Source of the DNA: Intestinimonas timonensis
GTDB lineage: Bacteria; Bacillota; Clostridia; Oscillospirales; Oscillospiraceae
NCBI RefSeq assembly: GCF_900626145.1
Contig: NZ_LR130816.1
Location: 900,078-964,077 of the forward strand
Reading direction: 5' to 3'
Length of the DNA: 64,000 nt
Shown one piece after another: positions 15,787-26,078 of this stretch (position 1 is the first letter of the stretch; each line of letters opens with the position of its first letter). The translations under genes and the position numbers were made by a program. The notes under the pieces are model-generated. The model was not told the origin of the DNA. It did not search any database and worked only from the letters and a program-made list of their open reading frames with translations.

Positions 15787-16720
15787 TCTCGTTTTCTGTC
15801 TCAACGCCACGGTACCCGTCTTTCTCATGATGCTGCTGGGCTTCATCTTTCGGCGGGTGGGCTTTGTAGACAAGGCCTTTGCCGACAAGATCAACGGCTT
15901 TGTCTTTAAGGCCGCCCTGCCCGTCCTCCTCTTTCAGGACATGTCCGGGGCCGACTTCTTCGCCCAGTGGGACGGCGGCTTCGTGGGTCTGTGCTTCGGC
16001 GTGACGGCGGTGAGCATCCTAGCCATGATCCTCCTCTCCCACGTGCTCAGCCGGGAGCTCCGGGGCGAGTTCGTCCAGGCCTCCTACCGCAGCAGCGTGG
16101 CCCTGCTGGGGGTGGCTTTCATCCAGAACATCTACGGCACCGCCGGCGCCGCCCCTCTCATGATCATCGGCGCCGTGCCCCTCTACAACATCGCCGCCGT
16201 CCTCATCCTGGCCCTCATGCACCCCGACCAGGGCGGCCTGAGCCGGGACCGGCTCCTGCGCACCTTTAAAAAGGTGGTCACCAACCCCATCCTCATCGGC
16301 ATTGTGGTGGGTATGGTCTGGTCCCTGCTGCGTATCCCACAGCCCGTCATTCTTCAGAAGTCGGTGGACAGCTTCGCTGGTGTAGCCACCCCCATGGGTC
16401 TCATCGGCCTGGGCGCCTCGGTGGACCCGGAGCAGGCCCTGGCCAAGCTCAAGCCCTCCCTCCTGGCTGTCTTCTGCAAGCTCTTCCTCTTCGCCGCCGT
16501 CTTTCTGCCCCTGGCGGTGTGGCTGGGTTACCGCACCGACAAGCTGGTCACCGTCCTCATCATGCTGGCCTCCTCCACCACCTCCAGCTCCTACGTCATG
16601 GCCAGAGGTCAGGGCTACGACGGCGCCCTCACCGCTAACACCATCCTGCTCACCACCTTTTTGAGCGCCTTTACCCTCACCGGCTGGCTCTACATCCTCC
16701 GGTCCATGGGACTCATTTAA
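15779..16720 (+). CDS. AEC (auxin efflux carrier) family transporter
   Basis: A 313-residue protein with about ten membrane helices in two inverted halves (MDNLVFCLNATVPVFLMMLLGFIFRRVGFVD and VVTNPILIGIVVGMVWSLLRIPQPV). Conserved loop features are ATPMGLIGLGASV and a helix break near MLASSTTSSSYVMA. The family exports organic acids such as malate or auxin-like compounds. The start lies inside the pentapeptide gene. A longer frame starting further upstream is just read-through of that gene. Confidence 0.9.
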   Translation: MDNLVFCLNATVPVFLMMLLGFIFRRVGFVDKAFADKINGFVFKAALPVLLFQDMSGADFFAQWDGGFVGLCFGVTAVSILAMILLSHVLSRELRGEFVQASYRSSVALLGVAFIQNIYGTAGAAPLMIIGAVPLYNIAAVLILALMHPDQGGLSRDRLLRTFKKVVTNPILIGIVVGMVWSLLRIPQPVILQKSVDSFAGVATPMGLIGLGASVDPEQALAKLKPSLLAVFCKLFLFAAVFLPLAVWLGYRTDKLVTVLIMLASSTTSSSYVMARGQGYDGALTANTILLTTFLSAFTLTGWLYILRSMGLI

Positions 16721-16733
16721 GTACATACAAAAG

Positions 16734-16773
16734 GACCGCCGACGGGTGTATTAAACCCGTCGGCGGTCTTTTT
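16734..16773 (+). terminator. Terminator of the pentapeptide/AEC operon
   Basis: Arms GACCGCCGACGGGT/ACCCGTCGGCGGTC followed by TTTTT. Confidence 0.88.
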
Positions 16774-16805
16774 GTGTCTGATTTGAGGCGACACGACCCT
16801 TTTTC

Positions 16806-16830
16806 GTGGGGCGCGACGACCCGGCGCGCC
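16806..16830 (+). repeat. R3 hairpin repeat
   Basis: GTGGGGCGCGACGACCCGGCGCGCC, i.e. arms GGCGCG/CGCGCC, reads as a 25-bp R3 core. It sits 5 bp from an R4 element, the same pairing as at 24139/24167. Confidence 0.65.
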
Positions 16831-16834
16831 CTAT

Positions 16835-16990
16835 AAAACCTTCCCCCTGTAAGGGGGAAGGTGGATGGCCGAAGGCCAGACGGATGAGGGTGCGTCGGAA
16901 AAAAGAAAAGGCAGATTTTCTATCCCACGCCCCCTCATCCGCTCCAGTGTGCGTACTGGAGCACCTTCCCCCCTGAGGGGGGAAGGTTTT
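16835..16990. repeat. R4 paired-hairpin element, short form
   Basis: The left half has CCTTCCCCC-TGTAA loop, a GGCC-GAA-GGCC second hairpin and GGATGAGGG. The right half has CCCTCATCC, a second hairpin GCTCCAGT...ACTGGAGC and CCTTCCCCCC-TGA-GGGGGGAAGG. The two second hairpins differ completely in sequence. Confidence 0.78.
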
Positions 16991-17061
16991 TTACTTAAAC
17001 TTTTTGCTCTCCAGCACCGCCAGTTCGTCGCAGCGGTTGTTGTAGGGATTTTCGGCATGGC

Positions 17062-17176
17062 CTGCGTCGTCGCAAAGTCCGCACCGCTCAAAATGCCCTG
17101 ACGGGCATTTCTCGCTCCGCTCCCTTGCTCCTCCTTTCCCAAACAAACCCGCTTCGCTGGGCTTTGTTTGGGTACC
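17062..17176 (+). repeat. R5 two-hairpin element, copy 3
   Basis: The 5' hairpin is AATGCCC-TGAC-GGGCATT. The 3' hairpin at 17138-17172 has outer arms CCCAAACAAA/TTTGTTTGGG around CCCGCTTCGCTGGG. Confidence 0.72.
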
Positions 17177-17271
17177 CGTATTTTGGGTCAAAGGCCCTCA
17201 TCCCTTAAACTTCTTGCTCTCCAGCACCGCCAGCTCATCACAGCGGTTGTTGTACGGGTTTTCGGCATGGC

Positions 17272-17386
17272 CTGCGTCGTCGCAAAGTCCGCACCGCTCA
17301 AAATGCCCTGACGGGCATTTCTCGCTCCGCTCCCTTGCTCCTCCTTTCCCAAACAAACCCGCTTCGCTGGGCTTTGTTTGGGTACC
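17272..17386 (+). repeat. R5 two-hairpin element, copy 4
   Basis: Identical to copy 3, in the second 210-bp unit. Confidence 0.72.
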
Positions 17387-17407
17387 CGTATTTTGGGTCA
17401 AAGGCCC

Positions 17408-17848
17408 TCATCCCTTAAACTTCTTGCTCTCCAGCACCGCCAGCTCATCACAGCGGTTGTTGTACGGGTTTTCGGCATGGCCTTTGACCCAGTGGAGGTT
17501 GACGGTGTGGTAATCGCACAGGGTGAGGAGCTTCTCCCACAGATCCGGGTTTAGGGCGGGCTTCTTGTCCCCCTTCACCCAGCCCCGGGCCTTCCAGCCT
17601 CTGGCCCAGCCCTTCTCCAGAGCGTCGATGACATACTTGGAGTCGGAGTAGAGCTCCACGATACAGGGTTCCTTCAGCGCCTCCAGGGCGGTGATGACCC
17701 CGGTGAGCTCCATGCGGTTGTTGGTGGTGTGCCCCTCGCCGCCGGAGAGCTCCTTTTTGAACTTGCCGTACATCAGGATGGCGCCCCAGCCCCCAGGCCC
17801 CGGGTTCCCGGAACAGGCGCCGTCGGTATAGATGGTGACTGTCTTCAT
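17408..17848 (-). CDS. rnhA: Ribonuclease HI
   Basis: A 146-residue RNase HI starting at ATG 17848 with GGAAGGAG 4 nt upstream. The acidic metal-binding residues are all present: Asp9 ([14 protein letters not shown]), Glu47 (NNRMELTG), Asp69 (YSDSKYV) and Asp134 (NNRCDELA), with His124 in the flexible loop. It cleaves RNA in RNA-DNA hybrids such as R-loops and primers. The reading frame is open upstream into a DUF559 domain (see that entry). Its 3' end is duplicated twice downstream. Positioned near oriC, between repeat elements. Confidence 0.96.
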   Translation of the reverse strand: MKTVTIYTDGACSGNPGPGGWGAILMYGKFKKELSGGEGHTTNNRMELTGVITALEALKEPCIVELYSDSKYVIDALEKGWARGWKARGWVKGDKKPALNPDLWEKLLTLCDYHTVNLHWVKGHAENPYNNRCDELAVLESKKFKG

Positions 17849-18256
17849 GCTTCTCCTTCCAGACCTTCCCCCCTGAGGGGGGAAGGTGTCCCCGCAGGGG
17901 CCGGATGAGGGGGCGCTGCGCTCTGCCTCCTGCCGAATCAGAGCGCACACCCCCTCAAATCGTTGTGTAATGTCCAGATTACTGAACCGGAGCAGCTGCA
18001 GATGATGGACCTGCTCCAAATACAGGTCCCGCCGTCGGTCCGCGGCCTGCCCCTGGTCCTCATAGTGCTGAGAGCCATCCAACTCGATGGCCAGTCTGGC
18101 GGCGGCACAGTAAAAATCCACAATATAGGGCCCGAACACCACCTGGCGGCGGAAGGGGAGGGGGAAGGTACGGAGAAACTGATACCACAGCTTCTGCTCC
18201 TCTTTTGTGGCATTTTTTCGGAGCTGTCGGGCATTTTCCCGCATCCGTGGGCGCAT
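17408..18256 (-). CDS. DUF559 endonuclease domain reading in frame into RNase HI
   Basis: From about 18256 the frame encodes [20 protein letters not shown] and a complete DUF559 domain. [20 protein letters not shown] carries the PD-(D/E)xK Asp and Glu, followed by LDGSQHYE. There is no stop codon until the end of rnhA, so a 282-residue endonuclease-RNase HI chimera is possible. The junction is a translated R4 half (17862-17912). The start has a poor RBS, whereas rnhA has a good one, so the short RNase HI is surely made and the fusion may not be. The DUF559 part (about 115 residues) exactly fills the space between two R4 halves. DUF559 proteins are Vsr-like nucleases of mostly unknown role. 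Confidence 0.65.
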   Translation of the reverse strand: MRPRMRENARQLRKNATKEEQKLWYQFLRTFPLPFRRQVVFGPYIVDFYCAAARLAIELDGSQHYEDQGQAADRRRDLYLEQVHHLQLLRFSNLDITQRFEGVCALIRQEAERSAPSSGPCGDTFPPQGGRSGRRSMKTVTIYTDGACSGNPGPGGWGAILMYGKFKKELSGGEGHTTNNRMELTGVITALEALKEPCIVELYSDSKYVIDALEKGWARGWKARGWVKGDKKPALNPDLWEKLLTLCDYHTVNLHWVKGHAENPYNNRCDELAVLESKKFKG

Positions 18257-18317
18257 ATTCCAACACCCCCTCATCCGGCCCTTCGGGCCACCTTCCCCCC
18301 TGTGGGGGGAAGGTTTT
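17862..18317 (-). mobile_element. R4 element, long form enclosing a DUF559 gene
   Basis: The half at 17862-17912 (CCTTCCCCCC stem, CCCC-GCA-GGGG second hairpin, GGATGAGGG) and the inverted half at 18265-18317 (CCCTCATCC, GGCCC-TT-CGGGCC, CCTTCCCCCC stem) have the same structure as the short R4 copies. The sequence next to the right half, TCCAACACCCCCTCATCCGG, is shared with the short copy at 10460. The only difference is that the spacer holds a DUF559 gene. Naming it mobile is inference. Confidence 0.5.
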
Positions 18318-18338
18318 TCTTTTCTCCTCCGCTGAATC

Positions 18339-18722
18339 TTACAGCTCCTCCAGGATCTCCTTGCGCTTTTGCTCGTACTCCTCCTGGGTGATGAGGCGCT
18401 GGTCGTAGAGGGCGCGCAGCTCGGTGAGGCGGGCCTGGGTATCGCCGGGGGCGGCGGCATCCTGAGCATGCTCAGTGCCGCCCTCCTCCTCGATGTGGAT
18501 CTCAGGGCCGATATAGCCCTTGCCGAAGGCCTGGTAGAAGTTGGTCCCGGCAATGACGCCGGCGATGATGGTCCAAAGGACGCCAAAGATGGCGCCAAAG
18601 CCGCCGGTCATGGAAAATGAGGGGATGACCACAAAGAGGCCGATGAGCACAAAGATGACGCCCACCACGCCCCCCATGACGGAGCCACTCTTACTGGGGC
18701 GGTAAGTCACACGTTTTCTCAT
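18339..18722 (-). CDS. SHOCT-domain membrane protein
   Basis: A 127-residue protein: two membrane helices (residues about 15-37 and 42-62: [38 protein letters not shown]). A linker and a C-terminal SHOCT motif follow, [36 protein letters not shown] motifs mediate oligomerisation of small membrane proteins. The start at 18722 is chosen for GAAAGGAG 10 nt upstream. It follows the gyrA-linked small membrane gene by only 4 bp, so it is probably the last gene of the gyrA operon. Function unknown. Confidence 0.85.
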   Translation of the reverse strand: MRKRVTYRPSKSGSVMGGVVGVIFVLIGLFVVIPSFSMTGGFGAIFGVLWTIIAGVIAGTNFYQAFGKGYIGPEIHIEEEGGTEHAQDAAAPGDTQARLTELRALYDQRLITQEEYEQKRKEILEEL

Positions 18723-18726
18723 TCTG

Positions 18727-18945
18727 TCACTGCTCCTTTCCGTCCTCGGCGATCCCCTTTTCACGCCGGGCCTTCAGGCCCCGCAGGACATAGAAGAGGG
18801 AGAGCCCGGTGGCCAGTACAAACCACAACAGGGCCAGGGCGCCGGCCAGCTCCCACCGGTCGGCCACCGCCAGCACCACAAGGGCCACGCCAAATCCGTA
18901 CATCAGAAGACGAAGGGGGGAGATGCGCTCCTTCCGGGTGCTCAC
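18727..18945 (-). CDS. Small two-helix membrane protein
   Basis: A 72-residue protein, [17 protein letters not shown]..., with two membrane helices ([35 protein letters not shown]) and a basic C-terminus. The start is GTG at 18945, overlapping the gyrA stop as GTGA. I do not recognise a family. Coupling to gyrA supports that it is real. Confidence 0.75.
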   Translation of the reverse strand: MSTRKERISPLRLLMYGFGVALVVLAVADRWELAGALALLWFVLATGLSLFYVLRGLKARREKGIAEDGKEQ

Positions 18946-21443
18946 AGCTCCTCACCGCCCTCCTCGGCTTCCTCCTCCTCGTGGTCGGTGCGGGCGAAGG
19001 AGATGACCTTCACGCCCTCCTCCAGATTCATGATCTTCACGCCCTGGGCGGTGCGGCCGTAGGTGGAAATGCCGGACACCGCCATGCGGATGATGACGCC
19101 AGCGTCGTTGATGACCAGCACGTCGTCGGCGTCGCTGACCACCTTGACCCCCACCACGGGTCCGGTCTTTTCGGTGACATTGTAGCCCTTCAGGCCGTAG
19201 CCGCCCCGCTTCTGGGGACCGTCGGCCCGGATATACTCGTCCATATCGGTGCGCTTGCCGTAGCCGTTCTCGGTGATCATCAGCACCTGGTGGTCCCGCT
19301 TGGCCCGGGCGGCGCCCACCACGTAGTCGCCCTCCCGGAGATTGATGCCCCGGACACCGGCGGCGTCACGGCCCATGCACCGCACGTCCGTCTCCTTGAA
19401 GCAGATGGCCATGCCGTCGTGGGTGACGATCAAAATGGCCTGGTCGCCGTCGGTCTCCCGGACGCAGATGAGCTCGTCCCCCTCGTCCAGGGTGATGCAG
19501 CGGATGCCCGCCTTCCGGGCGGTATGGATGGAGGAGAGCTGAATGCGCTTCACCGTGCCGTTCCGGGTCACCATGGTCAGATAACGGTCCTCCGGGAACT
19601 CCCGCAGGTGGATCATGGCGGTGACCTTCTCGTCCGACTCGATGGGCAGCACGTTCACCAGGTTGGTGCCCTTGGCGGTGCGGCCCGACTCGGGGATCTG
19701 GTAGCCCTTCTTCCGGTGGACCCGGCCCTTATCGGTGAAGAAGAGGATGAAGTCGTGGGTGGAGGCGGTGAACACCGTGTCCACGTAGTCCTCCTCCTTG
19801 GTGGCCATGGCAGTGATGCCCTTGCCGCCCCGGCGCTGGGTGCGGTAGGTGGACACCGGGGTCCGCTTGATGTAGCCGCCGGCGGTGAGGGTGAAGACGC
19901 ACTCCTCCTCCTCGATGAGGTCCTCGATGTCCAGCTCGTCCTCCACGTCCTGGATCTCGGTCTTGCGGTCGTCGCCGTACTTGTCCCGGATGGCGATGAG
20001 CTCGTCCTTGAGCACGCCCCGGAGCATGGCCTCGTCGGAGAGGAGCTTCTGGAAGTAGGCGATGCGCTCCTCCAGCTCCTTGTACTCGTTCTCCAGCTTC
20101 TCCCGGTCCAGACCCTGGAGGGCCTTCAGACGCATATCCAAAATGGCCTGGGCCTGGACGTCGTCCAGGCTGAAGCGGGCGCACAGGCGCTCCTTGGCGT
20201 CGTCGTAGCTCTCCCGGATGATTTTGATGACTTCGTCGATATTATCCTGGGCGATGAGCAGACCTTCCAGCAGGTGAGCACGCTCCTGGGCCTTTTTCAG
20301 GTCGTACTTGGTGCGCCGGATGATGATCTCCTCCTGGAAGGCGATGTACTCGTCCAGGATGTGGCGCAGGGAGAGGATCTTGGGCTGGGACTGGTTGTTC
20401 ACCAGGGCCAGCATGTTGATGGCGAAGGTGGTCTGGAGCTGGGTCTGGGCAAAGAGCCGGTTGAGCACCACCTGGGGATTGGCGTCCTTCTTCAGCTCGA
20501 TGACGATGCGCATGCCGTTGCGGTCGGTCTCATCCCGGATGTCGGAGATGCCCTCCAGCCGCTTGTCCTCCACCTGGTCGGCCATGTTCTTGATGAGCAT
20601 GCGCTTGTTGACCTGGTAGGGGATCTCGGTGACGATGATGCGGGTGCGGTCCTTGCCGAACTCCTCGAACTCGGTGCGGGCCCGGACCATGATCCGGCCG
20701 CGGCCGGTGGCGTAGGCCGCCCGGATGCCGCTGCGGCCCATGATGATGCCCTTGGTGGGGAAGTCAGGGCCTTTGACGTACTCCATCAAATCGGCCAGGG
20801 TGGCGTTGGGGTCCTCCAGCACGCAGATGGTGGCGTCGATGACCTCCCGCAGGTTGTGGGGCGGAATATTGGTGGCCATGCCCACGGCGATGCCCGCCGA
20901 CCCATTCACCAGCAGGTTGGGGAAGCGGCTGGGCAGCACCCGGGGCTCTTTGCGGGACTCGTCGAAGTTGGGGTCCCAGTCCACGGTGTCCTTCTCGATG
21001 TCCCGGAGCATCTCCTCAGAGATCTTGCTCAGACGGGCCTCGGTGTAACGGTAGGCGGCCGGGGGATCGCCGTCCACGGAGCCGAAGTTGCCGTGGCCCT
21101 CCACCAGCATGTACCGCATGGAGAAGTCCTGGGCCAGACGGACCAGGGCGTCGTAGACCGACTGGTCGCCGTGGGGATGGTACCGGCCCAGCACGTCGCC
21201 CACGCAGGTGGCCGACTTCTTGAAGGGCTTGTCATGGGTCAGGTTGTCCTCGTACATGGCGTAGAGGATGCGGCGGTGGACCGGCTTCAGGCCGTCCCGC
21301 ACGTCGGGCAGAGCCCGGCCCACGATGACGCTCATGGCGTACTCGATGTAGGATTTCTCCATCTCCGGCACCAGGGGAGAGGTGACGATGGTCTGATTGG
21401 GGTATCGGATCTCCTCCGGGTCGTATTGGGGTTTCTTGCTCAT
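18942..21443 (-). CDS. gyrA: DNA gyrase subunit A
   Basis: An 833-residue GyrA of normal length. The breakage-reunion domain has [16 protein letters not shown], and the catalytic Tyr133 lies in [10 protein letters not shown]. The C-terminal beta-pinwheel carries the GyrA box QRRGGKG in the [12 protein letters not shown] segment, which marks a true gyrase rather than topoisomerase IV. The tail is acidic. The start follows AAGGAGG. At the position of E. coli Ser83, which anchors the quinolone water-metal bridge, this protein has Gln94; Asp98 (E. coli Asp87) is kept. gyrB lies upstream on the same strand with an R4 repeat between. Confidence 0.98.
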   Translation of the reverse strand: MSKKPQYDPEEIRYPNQTIVTSPLVPEMEKSYIEYAMSVIVGRALPDVRDGLKPVHRRILYAMYEDNLTHDKPFKKSATCVGDVLGRYHPHGDQSVYDALVRLAQDFSMRYMLVEGHGNFGSVDGDPPAAYRYTEARLSKISEEMLRDIEKDTVDWDPNFDESRKEPRVLPSRFPNLLVNGSAGIAVGMATNIPPHNLREVIDATICVLEDPNATLADLMEYVKGPDFPTKGIIMGRSGIRAAYATGRGRIMVRARTEFEEFGKDRTRIIVTEIPYQVNKRMLIKNMADQVEDKRLEGISDIRDETDRNGMRIVIELKKDANPQVVLNRLFAQTQLQTTFAINMLALVNNQSQPKILSLRHILDEYIAFQEEIIIRRTKYDLKKAQERAHLLEGLLIAQDNIDEVIKIIRESYDDAKERLCARFSLDDVQAQAILDMRLKALQGLDREKLENEYKELEERIAYFQKLLSDEAMLRGVLKDELIAIRDKYGDDRKTEIQDVEDELDIEDLIEEEECVFTLTAGGYIKRTPVSTYRTQRRGGKGITAMATKEEDYVDTVFTASTHDFILFFTDKGRVHRKKGYQIPESGRTAKGTNLVNVLPIESDEKVTAMIHLREFPEDRYLTMVTRNGTVKRIQLSSIHTARKAGIRCITLDEGDELICVRETDGDQAILIVTHDGMAICFKETDVRCMGRDAAGVRGINLREGDYVVGAARAKRDHQVLMITENGYGKRTDMDEYIRADGPQKRGGYGLKGYNVTEKTGPVVGVKVVSDADDVLVINDAGVIIRMAVSGISTYGRTAQGVKIMNLEEGVKVISFARTDHEEEEAEEGGEEL

Positions 21444-21495
21444 CTATTGTTTTCCTCCTTGGGTAGAGGTTGGGTTGGTTGGAATGACGCCCGCT

Positions 21496-21708
21496 GACCT
21501 TCCCCCTGGAAGGGGGAAGGTGGCATTTGCAGAGCAAATGACGGATGAGGGCCGCAGCGTGAAGAAAATGTGCCGGTGGCACATTTTTAGCGTAGGCCCG
21601 GCCAGCTATGCTGGACGGGTTTCGCCGGATAGAAAAAATAAGATTCATCTTACCGGCTCCCCCTCATCCGGCCCTCCGGGCCACCTTCCCCCCTGTGGGG
21701 GGAAGGTC
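21496..21708. repeat. R4 paired-hairpin element between gyrB and gyrA
   Basis: The left half has a second hairpin CATTTGC-AGA-GCAAATG; the right half has GGCCC-TC-CGGGCC. The spacer of about 110 bp is longer than in other short copies and contains further inverted repeats (TGTGCC-GGT-GGCACA). It fills most of the gyrB-gyrA gap and could end or attenuate gyrB transcripts. Confidence 0.75.
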
Positions 21709-21720
21709 GAAAAAAATCTC

Positions 21721-23724
<2,004 letters not shown>

Positions 23725-23753
23725 CTACCCCACGGGGCGGGTAAGGGACGTAT

Positions 23754-24038
23754 TTATACGTTCCGCCGTGGTTCGTTCCATTCAAAAGTCCCGCTCTCCA
23801 CCCGGCCGCGGAGGGTGGCGGCGGAGAGCTGGGAGAGGTAGGTGAGGGTGCCCAGCTCCGACCGGCAGAGCACCAGGGATTTGGGCAGGTCCATGGACAC
23901 GTCCACCAGCTCGCCCTCCCGCTCGGCCCTCTTCAAAAATTCCCGGGTGATTCGGGAGTCGGTGGTGGTGTCCAGGTCAAAGATGCCGATGACGTCCCGA
24001 AAGGGGACCACCACCGACTGTCCCAGATGCAAATACAT
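23754..24038 (-). CDS. remB: RemB-like DUF370 regulator
   Basis: A 94-residue DUF370 protein: MYLHLGQSVVVPFRDVIGIFDLDTTTDSRITREFLKRAE. In B. subtilis the DUF370 gene between recF and gyrB is remB (yaaB), linked to extracellular matrix control. Its paralogue RemA forms a DNA-binding ring that activates biofilm genes. The start at 24038 has AAAGGAGGT 5-6 nt upstream; the longer frame to 24275 runs through repeats and is rejected. Position and sequence both support the name. Confidence 0.85.
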   Translation of the reverse strand: MYLHLGQSVVVPFRDVIGIFDLDTTTDSRITREFLKRAEREGELVDVSMDLPKSLVLCRSELGTLTYLSQLSAATLRGRVESGTFEWNEPRRNV

Positions 24039-24093
24039 GGCGGACCTCCTTTCGTTGGGGTGGGGAGAGCTCTGTTGCAGGGCCGTTCCATCC

Positions 24094-24119
24094 GTGGGGC
24101 GCGGCTTCCCAGACGCGCC
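24094..24119 (+). repeat. R3 hairpin repeat, variant loop
   Basis: GTGGGGCGCG, loop GCTTCCCAGA, CGCGCC. Confidence 0.6.
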
Positions 24120-24138
24120 TGTGGCACCACCTGATTTT

Positions 24139-24163
24139 GTGGGGCGCGACGACTCGGCGCGCC
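24139..24163 (+). repeat. R3 hairpin repeat
   Basis: GTGGGGCGCGACGACTCGGC and GCGCC; 4 bp from the following R4. Confidence 0.65.
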
Positions 24164-24166
24164 TAT

Positions 24167-24318
24167 AAAACCTTCCCCCTTCCAGGGGGAAGGTGCTCCA
24201 GTGCGCACACTGGAGCGGATGAGGGTGGGCTGGTACGTTCCATTTGGCTTTTTGTTCTATCCGGCGCCCCCTCATCCGGCCCTTCGGGCCACCTTCCCCC
24301 CTGTGGGGGGAAGGTTTT
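24167..24318. repeat. R4 paired-hairpin element between recF and remB
   Basis: The second hairpin of the left half is GCTCCAGTG-CGCA-CACTGGAGC; that of the right half is GGCCC-TT-CGGGCC. The last bases overlap the recF stop codon, so the R4 hairpin is directly at the 3' end of recF. Confidence 0.78.
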
Positions 24319-25421
24319 CAGACCAATTCCCCGCCGTTGATATGGAAGACGGCGCCGTGGTCCAGTCCCTCCAGCCCGTCGTCCTCGCAGCAGGTGATAA
24401 AGACCTGTCCGCCAGTGATGCGGTGGAGGACGAACTCCTGCCGCCGCCGGTCCAGCTCGCTGAGCACGTCGTCCAGCAGCAGCACCGGCCACTCCCCGGT
24501 GTCGTGGTAGAAGATCTCCCGGCAGCCCAGCTTCAAGGAGAGGGCCGCCGTCCGGGTCTGTCCCTGGGAGGCGTAGGTTTTGGCCTCCAGGTCATTGATG
24601 CGGACCACCAGATCGTCCTTGTGGGGACCGGTGAGGCACTGCCGGACCTCCAGCTCGGCCTGGCGGTGGGCGCGCTGGTGCTCAAGCACCGCCTCAAAGA
24701 GGTCACGGGTGGGGGCCATGGGGTCGGCCACGGTGCTCACCGTGGCATAGCCCAGGTCCAGATGCTCACGCCCGCCGGAGAAGTCGGCGTGGACGGCGGC
24801 TGCCGTCTCCCGGAGCCGCTTTAAAAAGTGGGCCCGGTAGTGGATGAGCACCGCCCCCGCCTGGGCCATCTGGAAGCTGAAGTCGTCCAGGGTGTCCAGC
24901 AGGGCGGGCTTTTCCTCCCAGTCCCGGAGGATGCGGGTCTTGTGCTCATAGAGCCGCTTATATTGGGATAAGGCGGCGGCGTACCGGGGCCGGAGCTGGC
25001 AGATGCACTCGTCCAGGAACCGCCGCCGCTCGGCGGCCCCCGCCCGGATGAGGGAGAGGTCCTCGGGGCAGAAAAGGACGGTTTGCAGCACCCCGGAGAG
25101 CTCCCCGGCGGTCTTGAGGCGTACCCCGTTGGAGAAGAGCTGCCGCCGCTGGCCCCGGCGGAGCCGGGCCTCCAGCTTGAAGGCCCGCTCCCGGGCCTCC
25201 ACCGTGGCCTTCACCATGGCGGCGGGCGCCTCCAATCGGATGAGCTCCCGGTCGTACCGGGCCCGGTGGGAGGAGGCGGTGGACAGATAGGCCACAGCCT
25301 CCAGCAGATTGGTCTTGCCCTGGGCGTTCTCGCCGTAGATCACGTTGACCCCGGGTGAGAAGGCCGCCTCCAGGCGGCGGTAGTTGCGAAAGTCCTCCAG
25401 AGTAAGGGCGTCCACCCTCAT
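24318..25421 (-). CDS. recF: DNA replication and repair protein RecF
   Basis: A 367-residue SMC-like ATPase. Walker A is GENAQGKT (residues 30-37), the signature is in [18 protein letters not shown] and Walker B/D-loop is [11 protein letters not shown]. It helps load RecA on gapped DNA with RecO and RecR. Its ATG overlaps the stop of the upstream S4 gene (ATGA). It is the third conserved member of the dnaA-dnaN-yaaA-recF group. The stop lies in an R4 repeat that may act as terminator. Confidence 0.98.
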   Translation of the reverse strand: MRVDALTLEDFRNYRRLEAAFSPGVNVIYGENAQGKTNLLEAVAYLSTASSHRARYDRELIRLEAPAAMVKATVEARERAFKLEARLRRGQRRQLFSNGVRLKTAGELSGVLQTVLFCPEDLSLIRAGAAERRRFLDECICQLRPRYAAALSQYKRLYEHKTRILRDWEEKPALLDTLDDFSFQMAQAGAVLIHYRAHFLKRLRETAAAVHADFSGGREHLDLGYATVSTVADPMAPTRDLFEAVLEHQRAHRQAELEVRQCLTGPHKDDLVVRINDLEAKTYASQGQTRTAALSLKLGCREIFYHDTGEWPVLLLDDVLSELDRRRQEFVLHRITGGQVFITCCEDDGLEGLDHGAVFHINGGELV

Positions 25422-25630
25422 TGGACGGTGAGCTCCACGCCCTCCAGCGCCACCACGTCACCGGGCCGCAGCTTCTTGCCCCGCATGGTGCACACCTCGC
25501 CGTTCACCTTCACCTCACCGGCCTGGATGGCCTCCTTGGCCTCGCCGCCGGTTTCGGTGACCCCGGCAAACTTCAAAAGGGCGTCCAGCTTGATGAATTC
25601 CGTCTGGATCTTCACAGTCTCTTTCTGCAT
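25418..25630 (-). CDS. yaaA: S4-domain RNA-binding protein (YaaA/RlbA-like)
   Basis: A 70-residue S4 domain: [48 protein letters not shown], the alphaL RNA-binding motif. The small yaaA gene between dnaN and recF is conserved in firmicutes and is thought to bind ribosomal RNA. The length fits (B. subtilis YaaA 71 residues). It overlaps recF by 4 bp. Confidence 0.92.
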   Translation of the reverse strand: MQKETVKIQTEFIKLDALLKFAGVTETGGEAKEAIQAGEVKVNGEVCTMRGKKLRPGDVVALEGVELTVQ

Positions 25631-25642
25631 GGCTTCCTCCCG

Positions 25643-26077
25643 TCACGACTCGGCGTGCTCCTGCAGGAGCCGCGTAAAGAGTTCGTATACCTCCGGCAGC
25701 ACCCGCTTCAGGGCCACCGGTTTGTTTTTCTTCCGGTCATAGAAGAAGTGGCCGGAGGTGCCCTCCGCCCGGAGGACCCCGGTCTGGGCGTCCACCATCC
25801 GGTAGGCCACCTCCATCTTGGCGGGGGAGAGTTTTGTTACTGTCATATGGATGGCCACCGTCTCCCCGAACCGGGTCATGGACCGGTATTTGCAGGAGAT
25901 GTCGGTGAGGGCAAAGTCGATGCCCGCCTCCACCGCCTTCTCGTAGCCCCAGCCGATCTGGTCCATGAAGTCGGTGCGGGCCTCCTCCATCCAATGGATA
26001 TAATTCCCATGATAGACCACGCCCATGCCGTCTGTCTCGTAAAACTGGGCCTTTCTCAGGTAGGGACGCAGCTCCAT
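25643..26077 (-). CDS. Acyl-CoA thioesterase, hot-dog fold (4HBT/YbgC type)
   Basis: A 144-residue 4HBT thioesterase with the catalytic segment YETDGMGVVYHGNYIHWMEEAR, where the Asp is the YbgC-like catalytic residue, and HFFYDRKKNKPVALKR near the end. It hydrolyses short- or medium-chain acyl-CoA. The gene starts one base after the dnaN stop and is followed closely by yaaA, so it sits inside the replication operon. That insertion is unusual for this otherwise conserved gene order. No other lipid gene is adjacent. Confidence 0.9.
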   Translation of the reverse strand: MELRPYLRKAQFYETDGMGVVYHGNYIHWMEEARTDFMDQIGWGYEKAVEAGIDFALTDISCKYRSMTRFGETVAIHMTVTKLSPAKMEVAYRMVDAQTGVLRAEGTSGHFFYDRKKNKPVALKRVLPEVYELFTRLLQEHAES

Positions 26078-26078
26078 G

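Larger units (their letters stand above)
16991..17410 (-). repeat. 210-bp tandem duplication carrying the 3' end of rnhA plus an R5 element
   Basis: Two units (16991-17200 and 17201-17410) precede the genuine rnhA 3' end. Each has about 70 bp of rnhA end (encoding [22 protein letters not shown]) joined at GGCATGGCC to an R5 element and then TTTGGGTCAAAGGCC. The unit next to the gene is identical to rnhA in its coding part. The outer unit differs at about six positions there but not in its R5 part. Confidence 0.85.

Noticed and set aside
16991..17401. Two identical 66-67-residue frames ending in the RNase HI tail
   Set aside because: They are the duplicated 3' end of rnhA plus R5; they lack the catalytic core and an RBS.
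18981..21497. An 838-codon open frame opposite gyrA
   Set aside because: It is antisense to a certain gyrA gene; high G+C codon bias leaves long empty frames. The protein is Val/Gly/His-rich with no domain.
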